The notes beneath the pieces were generated by a model, which was not told the origin of the DNA, searched no databases, and worked only from the letters and a program-made list of their open reading frames with translations. A program made the translations under genes and the position numbers. A DNA stretch of 37,446 nt from Collinsella sp. (GTDB lineage: Bacteria > Actinomycetota > Coriobacteriia > Coriobacteriales > Coriobacteriaceae). Below are positions 31,191 through 37,446 of the stretch, piece after piece (within the stretch, counting starts at the first letter, position 1; each line of letters opens with the position of its first letter). The DNA is taken from assembly GCA_019414025.1 (NCBI GenBank), contig DXMU01000043.1, positions 1 through 37,446 of the forward strand, written 5' to 3'.

Positions 31191-31336
31191 TGCTCGCCCA
31201 CAGGGGCCCGTGCGCGGCCTGTGAGATTTATCGCGAGTTCCGCACGAGCCGAAGAGCACTTAATGTGCTCTTCGTGCGAGCAGGACTGTAGAGCAGGAAA
31301 TCTCACAGGCCGCGCACGGGCCCCTGTGGGCGAGCA
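31191..31336. repeat. 146-bp nested palindrome
   Basis: The 39 bases at 31191-31229 are the exact reverse complement of 31298-31336. Inside lies a second hairpin: CGCACGA...AGAGCAC (about 31241-31259) pairs with GTGCTCTTCGTGCG (31265-31278), with a five-base bulge and an AT-rich loop. The element is GC-rich and lies in a 548-base gene-free gap (30929-31476) before ptsH. It could be a mobile remnant, a cruciform or a stable RNA. Confidence 0.85.
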
Positions 31337-31427
31337 AGCGGACGACAAACACATCTGTCCAATAATTCGTCTGAAACATAATGAAAAACCGTTTGATGTG
31401 AGTTAATATAAAGAACGTCGTGAATCT

Positions 31428-31472
31428 GACTCCTGCCACATGCATGACAGGGGTTAAACACAAAAAGGAGTC
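31428..31472 (+). promoter_or_regulatory. Possible ribosome-site-hiding hairpin before ptsH
   Basis: GACTCC (31428-31433) is complementary to GGAGTC (31467-31472), which contains the AAGGAG ribosome site of ptsH. A competing inner pair CCTG (31432-31435) with CAGG (31448-31451) could open it. TAATAT at 31404-31409 is a possible -10 for this transcript, but no good -35 is seen. The switch is inferred. Confidence 0.35.
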
Positions 31473-31476
31473 AATT

Positions 31477-31740
31477 ATGGTTTCTGAGAAGGCTACCCTC
31501 GTTAATCCTCAGGGTCTGCACATGCGTCCGGCTGGTCTGTTCGCCTCCACCATGGGCAAGTACGCCTGTGACGTGACGGTCGTCACCCCCGAGAAGGAGG
31601 TCAACGGCAAGTCCCCGATGGCCCTCATGGCTGCTGGTATCCCCTGCGGTACTGAGGTCGAGGTCAAGTGCGACGGCGCCGACGAGGCCGAGGCTCTGGC
31701 TGCTGCCATCGAGCTCATCAAGAGCGGTCTTGGCGAGTAG
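31477..31740 (+). CDS. ptsH: Phosphocarrier protein HPr
   Basis: An 87-residue PTS carrier that passes phosphate from enzyme I to IIA domains. The active His15 is in LHMRPAG and the regulatory Ser46 in NGKSPMALM. Length is standard for HPr. AAGGAG lies six bases before ATG 31477. The ptsI gene follows after 127 bases with a hairpin in between. An in-frame start further upstream (31420) would translate through the leader and lacks a ribosome site. Ser46 is present, but whether an HPr kinase exists in this organism is not visible here. Confidence 0.95.
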   Translation: MVSEKATLVNPQGLHMRPAGLFASTMGKYACDVTVVTPEKEVNGKSPMALMAAGIPCGTEVEVKCDGADEAEALAAAIELIKSGLGE

Positions 31741-31785
31741 AACTCAAACGGGTCGCATGTTGAACAACTAAGTTCATATTTGGGG

Positions 31786-31821
31786 GCGCAGTGACCTGTT
31801 GTAAGGTAACTGCGCTCTTTT
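31786..31821 (+). terminator. Attenuator-like hairpin between ptsH and ptsI
   Basis: GCGCAGT (31786-31792) pairs with ACTGCGC (31809-31815), extended by ACC/GGT past one mismatch, and is followed by TCTTTTG. It probably ends part of the ptsH transcripts, leaving more HPr than enzyme I. Confidence 0.7.
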
Positions 31822-31867
31822 GTCATGGATATGGCAAAACGCTTTATCACATGACACGGAGAGAGGA

Positions 31868-33577
31868 ATGGGAATGTATCAGGGAGTCAACGCTTCCGAG
31901 GGCATCGGTATCGGCACCGTCATGGTCGCCGTCGATCCCGACTTGACGTTTGAGCCGCACGAGGTTGCTGATTCGGCAGCAGAGAAGGAGCGCTATCAGT
32001 CCGCTCTTTCGGTCTTCTGCGAGAAGACCCAGGCTCAGGCCGACCACATGAAGGAGACGGTGGGCGAGGCCGAGGCCGAGATCATGAGCGGACACATTGT
32101 TCTGGCTCAGGATCCGGGTATGACCGACGCCATCAACGCCGCCATTGACGGCGGTACCTGCGCCGAGCAGGCGCTCATGGACACCTCGACCATGTTCGAG
32201 AACATGTTCCTGTCCATGGACGACGAGATGTTCCGTCTTCGCGCGGCTGACATCGCCGACATCCGCACCGGTATTCTGGCCGAGCTGCTGGGCAAGGAGG
32301 TCGTCGACCTCTCCGTCCTGCCCGAGAACACTGTCGTTGTCGTGCACGACCTCACGCCGTCCATGACCGCCACGATCGATAAGGCCCACGTTGCCGGTAT
32401 CGTCACCGAGACCGGTGGCCGCACGTCGCACTCCGCGATCATTGCGCGCGCCCTCGAGATCCCGGCTGTCCTTTCGGTCTCCAACAGCTGCACCGCACTG
32501 CGCAACGGCATGACCGTTGTCGTCGACGGCGGCAAGGGTATCGTCGAGGCCGATCCCGACGAGGAGACGCTCGCTGCCTACACCGCCAAGGCCGAGGCCT
32601 TCGCTGCCGAGAAGGCAGCCCTCGAGGCCTTCCGTGGCAAGCCGTCCGTGACTGCTGATGGCATCAAGAAGATCATCGCCTGCAACATCGGTAACCCCGA
32701 TGACGTGCCCAACGCGCTCGATCACGACGCCGAGGCTATCGGTCTGTTCCGCTCCGAGTTCCTGTTCATGGACTCTGCTGAGCTTCCTTCCGAGGAGGAG
32801 CAGTTCAACGCCTACCGTAAGGTCGCCAGCGCGCTCAAGGGTGCTCCGGTCATCATCCGCACGCTCGATGTGGGTGGCGACAAGGAGATTCCGTATCTGC
32901 ATATGGTCAAGGAAGACAACCCCTTCATGGGCTTCCGCGCCGTGCGTTACTGCTTGGCCAATCCCGACCAGTACAAGGTCCAGCTCCGCGCTCTGCTGCG
33001 CGCTAGCGCCTTCGGTGACGTCAAGATCATGATCCCGCTCGTCACCTGCGTCGAGGAGGTCTTGGCTGTCAAGGAGCTTGTCGAGCAGTGCAAGGCCGAG
33101 CTGACTGAAGAGGGTCGCAAGTTCAACGAGAACATCGAGGTCGGCATCATGGTTGAGACGCCTGCCGCTTCGCTGCTCGCAGACCGTCTTGCCGAGGTCG
33201 CCGACTTCTTCTCCATCGGCACCAACGACCTGATCGGCTACACCATGTGCGCCGACCGTGGCAACGACACCATCTCCAACCTGTACCAGGTTTACTATCC
33301 CGCCGTGCTCCGCTCGCTCAAGAACATCATCGAGAGCGGCGTGAAGGCCGGCATCATGGTCGGTATGTGCGGCGAGGCCGCTGCCGATCCGCTGCTCGAG
33401 CCGCTGCTGATCAGCTGGGGCCTGGAGGAGTTCTCGATGAGTGCTCCGTCGATCCTGCGCGCCCGTAAGACCATCAGCCAGTGGACCAAGGCCGAGTGCG
33501 ACGAGCTCGCCGAGAAGGCGCTCGCCTGCAACACCGCCGCCGAGGTCAAGGCACTGCTCGAGTCCGCAGCTCGCTAA
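31868..33577 (+). CDS. ptsI: PTS enzyme I (phosphoenolpyruvate-protein phosphotransferase)
   Basis: A 569-residue cytoplasmic enzyme that takes phosphate from phosphoenolpyruvate and gives it to HPr. The phosphorylated histidine is His188 in GGRTSHSAI, almost the same place as His189 in E. coli. The PEP-binding blocks FRSEFLFMD, DVGGDKEIPYL, FSIGTNDL and the Cys of VGMCGEAA are present. The start is ATG 31868 (GGAG five bases upstream) or ATG 31874; the longer frame from 31820 begins in the attenuator and is not used. The GSVPP-containing kinase gene follows after 74 bases with a GC-rich hairpin (CCGCGTGG/CCACGCGG) but no T tract, so read-through is likely. Confidence 0.96.
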   Translation: MGMYQGVNASEGIGIGTVMVAVDPDLTFEPHEVADSAAEKERYQSALSVFCEKTQAQADHMKETVGEAEAEIMSGHIVLAQDPGMTDAINAAIDGGTCAEQALMDTSTMFENMFLSMDDEMFRLRAADIADIRTGILAELLGKEVVDLSVLPENTVVVVHDLTPSMTATIDKAHVAGIVTETGGRTSHSAIIARALEIPAVLSVSNSCTALRNGMTVVVDGGKGIVEADPDEETLAAYTAKAEAFAAEKAALEAFRGKPSVTADGIKKIIACNIGNPDDVPNALDHDAEAIGLFRSEFLFMDSAELPSEEEQFNAYRKVASALKGAPVIIRTLDVGGDKEIPYLHMVKEDNPFMGFRAVRYCLANPDQYKVQLRALLRASAFGDVKIMIPLVTCVEEVLAVKELVEQCKAELTEEGRKFNENIEVGIMVETPAASLLADRLAEVADFFSIGTNDLIGYTMCADRGNDTISNLYQVYYPAVLRSLKNIIESGVKAGIMVGMCGEAAADPLLEPLLISWGLEEFSMSAPSILRARKTISQWTKAECDELAEKALACNTAAEVKALLESAAR

Positions 33578-33651
33578 TTTGGTATCAGAGGTAACCGCGT
33601 GGTTGGAATGGGCCGGCCACGCGGCCCTCACATATACAGGGGGTACTGTAA

Positions 33652-34584
33652 ATGTTCTACACGCTAACCGCTAACCCGGCTGTCGACATGACGGTTTCGA
33701 GCTCTCCGCTCGAGCCCGACGAGAACGTCCGCACCGGTTCGGCCAGCTACACGGCTAACGGCAAGGGCCTCGACGTGTCCTTCGCCTTTAAGAAGATGGG
33801 CGTCGACACCGTCGCGCTCGGCTTCTTCGCCGGCTTCACGGGCAAGTTCATCGTCGAGGAGGTCATGAACCTGGGTTGCCTCTGCCGCCCGGTCTGGACC
33901 GACGGTATCACGCGCATTAACACCTACGTCAACGATGGCCAGCACGAGTACGGCATCCTGAACCCTGGTGCTCCGATCACGCCGCAGCACCAGGAGGAGC
34001 TCTATAACATCCTGGACACCGCGGGCGATCTCGAGTGCCTGATCGTTTCCGGCTCCGTGCCTCCCAAAGCTACGCCCGACTTCCTGGCTCAGGTCATGGA
34101 GCACGCTCAGGCTCGTGGCGCCGACGTCGTCCTGGACCTGTCCTCCGACAAGCTCAAGGAGCTCGCTCACAAGAAGCCGCTGCTCATCAAGCCGAACCAT
34201 CACGAGATGAAGGCCATCTTCGGCGTGCCGGTCGACACCGACGACGAGGTTCGCGTTGCTATGAAGATGGCTCACGACGCTGGCGTTCAGAACGTGCTGC
34301 TCACCCGTGGTAGCCGCGGCGACGCTTACTTCTCCAACGGCGAGGACATCTGGTACGCCAAGCGTGAGTTCAACATCAAGCTGGTTTCTTCCGTCTGCGC
34401 TGGCGACTGCACCCTCGCTGCGTTCCTGCACAAGTGGTACAGGGATCGCGACAACGTCGAGGAGGCCATGAAGCTCGCTATGGCCACCGGCGCCAACGTT
34501 GCCGAGTCCGTCGGCATCGGCGACTTCGGTCACGTCGACGAGTACAGCAAGCGCGTTGCTGTCCGCAAGCTCGATCGTCAGTAA
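33652..34584 (+). CDS. fruK: 1-phosphofructokinase, PfkB family (copy 1)
   Basis: A 310-residue PfkB-type sugar kinase. The N-terminal TLTANPAVDMTV, the NGKGLDVSFAFKKMG block and WTDGITRIN are typical of the 1-phosphofructokinase/tagatose-6-phosphate kinase branch. The catalytic loop is VCAGDC with Asp252; most relatives have GAGDS, so the Cys249 and Cys253 positions are unusual. It should convert fructose 1-phosphate, the product of the PTS permease upstream, to fructose 1,6-bisphosphate with ATP. AGGGGGT lies upstream of ATG 33652. A terminator follows at 34613. Confidence 0.88.
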   Translation: MFYTLTANPAVDMTVSSSPLEPDENVRTGSASYTANGKGLDVSFAFKKMGVDTVALGFFAGFTGKFIVEEVMNLGCLCRPVWTDGITRINTYVNDGQHEYGILNPGAPITPQHQEELYNILDTAGDLECLIVSGSVPPKATPDFLAQVMEHAQARGADVVLDLSSDKLKELAHKKPLLIKPNHHEMKAIFGVPVDTDDEVRVAMKMAHDAGVQNVLLTRGSRGDAYFSNGEDIWYAKREFNIKLVSSVCAGDCTLAAFLHKWYRDRDNVEEAMKLAMATGANVAESVGIGDFGHVDEYSKRVAVRKLDRQ

Positions 34585-34612
34585 TCGAAACGCGACTTAT
34601 TCGTGCGCATGC

Positions 34613-34644
34613 GGCGCCCCGGTTTCGGCTGGGGCGCCTTTTTT
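34613..34644 (+). terminator. Intrinsic terminator after the first fruK-like gene
   Basis: GGCGCCCC (34613-34620) and GGGGCGCC (34631-34638), a 10-base loop and TTTTTT. Confidence 0.95.
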
Positions 34645-34733
34645 GTTCCGTCATTGGAGAGAGATGTTCTGCCGTACTTCATCGCTTCCACACCGTTCAC
34701 CGAGTTGTCCTAGCCTTTTACCGATGCGTGGAA

Positions 34734-34739
34734 TATACT
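34734..34739 (+). promoter_or_regulatory. Candidate -10 of the second fruK-like gene
   Basis: TATACT at 34734-34739, between the terminator and the start at 34774. No clear -35 is seen (TTGTCC at 34705 is 23 bases away). It suggests separate control of the second kinase. Confidence 0.5.
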
Positions 34740-34773
34740 TTCATTAACACGTTGCTTCGTGAAAGGAACATTC

Positions 34774-35706
34774 ATGATTTACACGCTCACTGCAAATCCC
34801 GCCATTGACTACAACATCGCCTGCGACGGCCTTACTGCCAATACCGTCACGCGTACCCGCAATGCCGTCTACACGCCCAACGGCAAGGGCCTCAACGTCT
34901 CGTTTGCGCTTGACCACTATGGTGTCGACACCACGATCCTGGGTTTCTTCGCCGGCTTCTCGGGTGAGTTTATCGTTAAGGGCGCCGAGGCCCTGGGCGT
35001 GCCCGTCAAGCCCGTGTGGACCGACGGTATTACGCGCGTCAATGTGTTCCTCAACGCCGGTCCCGACACCGAGTACAACATGGTCAATGCCGGTGCCGCC
35101 ATCAATGAGGCCAACGAGCAGGAGATGTTTGAACTTATCGATTCGCTCGATGACATGACCTGCCTGGTCATCAGCGGCTCGCTGCCTCCCAACACTTCCG
35201 AGGGCTTCTTGGCCGAGGTCCTGCGCCGTGTCAAGGCCAAGGGGGCCGAGTTCGTCCTCGACATCTCGAGCCATCAGCTGGCAGACCTCATTGCTCTGGA
35301 GCCACTGCTGATCAAGCCCAATGACGACGAGCTGCTTGACATCTTTGGCATCAAGGTGAGCGGTGGCGACGACGAGTCCGTCAAGGGCGCTATGGCCGAG
35401 CTGCACGCCAAGGGCGCCAAGAACGTGCTGCTGACCCTTGGTGGCGCCGGTGCGTACTTCTCCAACGGCGAGCATATCTGGTTTGCCAACCGCACCTTCG
35501 ACGTCAAGCTGCTGTCGACGGTGTGCGCCGGCGATTCCTCGCTCGCTGCCTTCCTGTCCGTGTGGCACGACGCCCCCGAGCGCGTCGAGGACGCCCTGCG
35601 CCTTTCGATGGCCACTGGCGCCAACGTGGTCGAGTGCCCCGGTCTGGGTGATTTTGCCAAGGTGGACGAATATAAGAAGCACATCGAGGTTCGCCAGGTC
35701 TGCTAG
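34774..35706 (+). CDS. 1-phosphofructokinase-like kinase, PfkB family (copy 2)
   Basis: A 310-residue paralogue of the gene before it, with the same length and blocks: TLTANPAIDYNI, NGKGLNVSFALDHYG, WTDGITRVN, and the catalytic VCAGDS loop with Asp254. The Cys before AGD is shared with copy 1, while the last position is the usual Ser. The two proteins look clearly homologous over their whole length but are far from identical, so the duplication is old. ATG 34774 has AAAGGA six bases upstream. Substrate may be fructose 1-phosphate, tagatose 6-phosphate or another sugar phosphate. It has its own promoter and terminator. Confidence 0.85.
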   Translation: MIYTLTANPAIDYNIACDGLTANTVTRTRNAVYTPNGKGLNVSFALDHYGVDTTILGFFAGFSGEFIVKGAEALGVPVKPVWTDGITRVNVFLNAGPDTEYNMVNAGAAINEANEQEMFELIDSLDDMTCLVISGSLPPNTSEGFLAEVLRRVKAKGAEFVLDISSHQLADLIALEPLLIKPNDDELLDIFGIKVSGGDDESVKGAMAELHAKGAKNVLLTLGGAGAYFSNGEHIWFANRTFDVKLLSTVCAGDSSLAAFLSVWHDAPERVEDALRLSMATGANVVECPGLGDFAKVDEYKKHIEVRQVC

Positions 35707-35739
35707 TTCCGGCACCTTGTCTGAATAGTTTGATTATTT

Positions 35740-35773
35740 CGCATCCGTCTTAGACTAGGACGGATGCGTTTTT
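35740..35773 (+). terminator. Intrinsic terminator after the second kinase
   Basis: CGCATCCGTC (35740-35749) and GACGGATGCG (35759-35768) with a nine-base centre, then TTTTT. Confidence 0.93.
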
Positions 35774-35870
35774 GTTTACGGGACTTGCGTGTGCAGTGGA
35801 GGCTGTTTCTTGCTAGACTTCTTGCAGACGCAATCGATAGCCAATTTGATAGTCGCAGGAGGCCATAGGC

Positions 35871-37265
35871 ATGTGCAATGTTTCGCTCAACGGTACTCAA
35901 CCGTCCGATGCGTCCCTGCGCGTCCTGCGCGCGCTTGAGGCGGCTGGTCTTGAGGCTTGGTACGTGGGCGGTTGGGTGCGCGACGCCCTGATGGGGTACC
36001 CCAGCCACGATGTTGATATGTGCTGTAGCGGCCTGTGGCAGGAGTCCAAAGCGGCGCTCGAGGCCGCCGGCATCGCGGTTGTGGAGTCGGGCATTAAATT
36101 TGGCGGAATCACGGCTATTTCCGATGGCGAGCGTATCGAGGTCACCACGTACCGTCTGGATGGCTTTTACACCGATGGTCGCCATCCCCAGAGTGTGGAG
36201 CGTGCTGCCTCGCTCGAGGACGATTTGGCGCGCCGCGACTTTACCGTCAACGCCATGGCCTGGCATCCCGAGCGCGGGCTTGTCGACCGCTACGACGGCC
36301 AGGGTGACTTGGAGCGCAAGCTGATTCGCGCTGTCGGCGATCCCAGGCGTCGCTTTAACGAGGACGCCCTGCGCATGCTGCGTGCGGTGCGCTTTGCCTG
36401 CCGTCTGGACTTTATGATTGAGCCCGAGACCAAGCGTGCGCTTGCCGAGTGCGCGCCGCTGCTCGATGCCGTGGCGCGTGAGCGTGTGGGTATTGAGCTC
36501 GAGGGCATTCTTTCGACCGGTCATGGGGGAGACGCGATGCTCCGCTATCCCGAGCTCATCTGCGCCGCCGTGCCCGAGTTGGCAGCGGGTCGCGGGTTTG
36601 ATCAGCGCAGTGTCTATCATGCGTTTAACGTCTACGTGCATATCGCCCGTGTGCTGACGGTGGCGGGGGAGCTCGCGCTGTGTGACGGCGTCGCGCCCTC
36701 GTCGAGCCTTATGTGGGCGGCGTTTTTGCACGATGTGTCCAAGCCCGAGTGCTTCACGGTCGACCATGCCGGTAGCGGACACTTCTACGGTCATCCCGAG
36801 CTCGGCGCCAAGAAGGCGCGCGTCATTATGGATCGCCTGGCGCTCTCGCACGACTTGGTGCGCGACGTGTGTCTGCTCATCAAATACCATGACAAGCCGC
36901 TGCGCCCCGAGCGCTCCTGTCTGCTCAATATGATGCGCGCGCTTTCGGGTGAGGGCGTCGACACTGCCCGCCTGATTGACGAGCTCATGGACCTTAAGCG
37001 TGCCGACACACTTGGCAAGGCCCCGTCGTGCTTCTATTACGTTGAGACGATTGAGGAGATGCGCGCGATGGCGCACGAGCTGCTGAGGGCGGGGGAGCCC
37101 TATACGCTCAAGATGCTCGCCATCAACGGCGGCGACCTGATCCGTGCCGGAGTCAAGCCCGGGCCTGAACTGGGTCAGCTTCTCAACTCCGCCCTCGACG
37201 CCGTGATCGAAGACGATATTCCCAACGAGCGCGAAGCTCTTTTGGTTCATCTCAACTTGAATTAG
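35871..37265 (+). CDS. cca: CCA tRNA nucleotidyltransferase with HD domain
   Basis: A 464-residue class II nucleotidyltransferase of the CCA-adding/poly(A) polymerase family. The head domain has AWYVGGWVRDALMG (about residues 28-41) and the catalytic HDVDMCC pair of Asp (Asp47, Asp49). RRDFTVNAMAW and EDALRMLRAVRFACRLDF follow. A C-terminal HD-type domain is visible around FLHDVSKPECF and IKYHDKPLRP. It adds or repairs the CCA end of tRNAs. AGGAGG lies eight bases before ATG 35871. A-adding or poly(A) polymerase activity cannot be excluded without alignment. A tRNA gene follows 127 bases downstream. Confidence 0.9.
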   Translation: MCNVSLNGTQPSDASLRVLRALEAAGLEAWYVGGWVRDALMGYPSHDVDMCCSGLWQESKAALEAAGIAVVESGIKFGGITAISDGERIEVTTYRLDGFYTDGRHPQSVERAASLEDDLARRDFTVNAMAWHPERGLVDRYDGQGDLERKLIRAVGDPRRRFNEDALRMLRAVRFACRLDFMIEPETKRALAECAPLLDAVARERVGIELEGILSTGHGGDAMLRYPELICAAVPELAAGRGFDQRSVYHAFNVYVHIARVLTVAGELALCDGVAPSSSLMWAAFLHDVSKPECFTVDHAGSGHFYGHPELGAKKARVIMDRLALSHDLVRDVCLLIKYHDKPLRPERSCLLNMMRALSGEGVDTARLIDELMDLKRADTLGKAPSCFYYVETIEEMRAMAHELLRAGEPYTLKMLAINGGDLIRAGVKPGPELGQLLNSALDAVIEDDIPNEREALLVHLNLN

Positions 37266-37295
37266 CTACCAAGTTTACCTGGGTATTCCATAACC

Positions 37296-37314
37296 TGCCG
37301 ACAATTTTTCGGCA
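37296..37314 (+). terminator. Weak hairpin after cca
   Basis: TGCCGA (37296-37301) and TCGGCA (37309-37314) around a T-rich loop; the downstream tract is only moderately T-rich. Confidence 0.4.
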
Positions 37315-37329
37315 ATTTGGAATTTCTTC

Positions 37330-37358
37330 TTGCGCTGACGTTTTTTGTCCCGTAATAT
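37330..37358 (+). promoter_or_regulatory. Candidate promoter of tRNA-Glu
   Basis: TTGCGC (37330-37335) and TAATAT (37353-37358) separated by exactly 17 bases, 34 bases before the tRNA 5' end. Confidence 0.7.
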
Positions 37359-37392
37359 ATTTCCTCGCAGCACGGCAGTGCAGATGTCATGT

Positions 37393-37446
37393 GGCCCGTT
37401 CGTCTAGCGGTTTAGGACGCCGCCCTCTCAAGGCGGAGATCACCAG
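37393..37446 (+). tRNA. tRNA-Glu(CTC), 5' part, cut by window end
   Basis: The 5' acceptor strand GGCCCGT, a D arm with GTCTAGCGGTTTAGGAC, and an anticodon stem CCGCC/GGCGG (37420-37424, 37432-37436) with loop CTCTCAA, giving anticodon CTC at 37427-37429. The T arm and 3' acceptor strand lie beyond the window. Confidence 0.93.

Noticed and set aside
31103..31463. Short open frames on both strands across the 146-bp palindrome
   Set aside because: The two strands give near-identical peptides only because the DNA is palindromic; there is no ribosome site or known domain.

Overview
This window looks like a core-genome stretch of a GC-rich Gram-positive bacterium of the class Coriobacteriia (Actinomycetota), most likely Collinsella or a close relative. 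The evidence is strong G/C preference at third codon positions, frequent start/stop overlaps, clear Shine-Dalgarno sites, the efp / Asp23-like / nusB / xseB / tlyA / nadK / recN gene order, a T-box in front of ileS, and a full fructose-type PTS. The genus is inferred from general knowledge, not from a database search.

Layout. 1-1150: an iron-type alcohol/glycerol dehydrogenase on the minus strand, divergent from ileS. 1290-4440: an isoleucine T-box leader and ileS. 4659-6271: lspA and an RluD-type pseudouridine synthase, overlapping. 6354-8153: a membrane glycosyltransferase and a short prepilin-type peptidase. 8185-10842: a dGTPase-like HD protein and rarA. 10938-14097: a tightly overlapped four-gene unit with a membrane-anchored coiled-coil (DUF948-like) protein, a degenerate RsbW-like protein, a SigB/SigF-type sigma factor and an AI-2E-family permease. 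14104-14343: a small minus-strand membrane protein in a more AT-rich patch. 14539-21215: alaS, ruvX/yqgF, mltG, a YqeG-type phosphatase, aroK and a divergent AroB-like protein, mostly overlapping or nearly touching. 21348-27735: an M24 peptidase, then efp to recN. 27795-35706: a carbohydrate region with an RpiR regulator (minus), a fructose-type PTS permease (IIB-IIC-IIA), ptsH, ptsI and two tandem 1-phosphofructokinase paralogues. 35871-37265: a CCA-adding-type nucleotidyltransferase. 37393-end: the 5' part of a tRNA-Glu(CTC).

How the genes work together. The PTS region can in principle encode the whole route from phosphoenolpyruvate (enzyme I) through HPr and IIA/IIB to imported fructose 1-phosphate and on to fructose 1,6-bisphosphate. 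Much of the rest is translation and RNA maturation (ileS, alaS, efp, tlyA, rluD-like, cca, nusB), DNA repair (ruvX, rarA, recN, xseB) and envelope work (lspA, mltG, the glycosyltransferase).

Most unusual points: (1) the sigma-factor unit, whose RsbW-like partner appears to have lost the ATP-binding boxes; (2) an AroB-like protein directly behind aroK that lacks the two canonical zinc histidines; (3) a 146-bp nested palindrome with perfect 39-bp arms between the PTS permease gene and ptsH, next to a separate perfect 24-bp inverted repeat; (4) a possible hairpin hiding the ptsH ribosome-binding site; (5) two adjacent fructose-1-phosphate kinase paralogues with the same Cys substitution in the catalytic loop. 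I found no CRISPR array, prophage, transposase or plasmid-type origin. Assignments rest on reading motifs by eye; no alignment or folding software was used.
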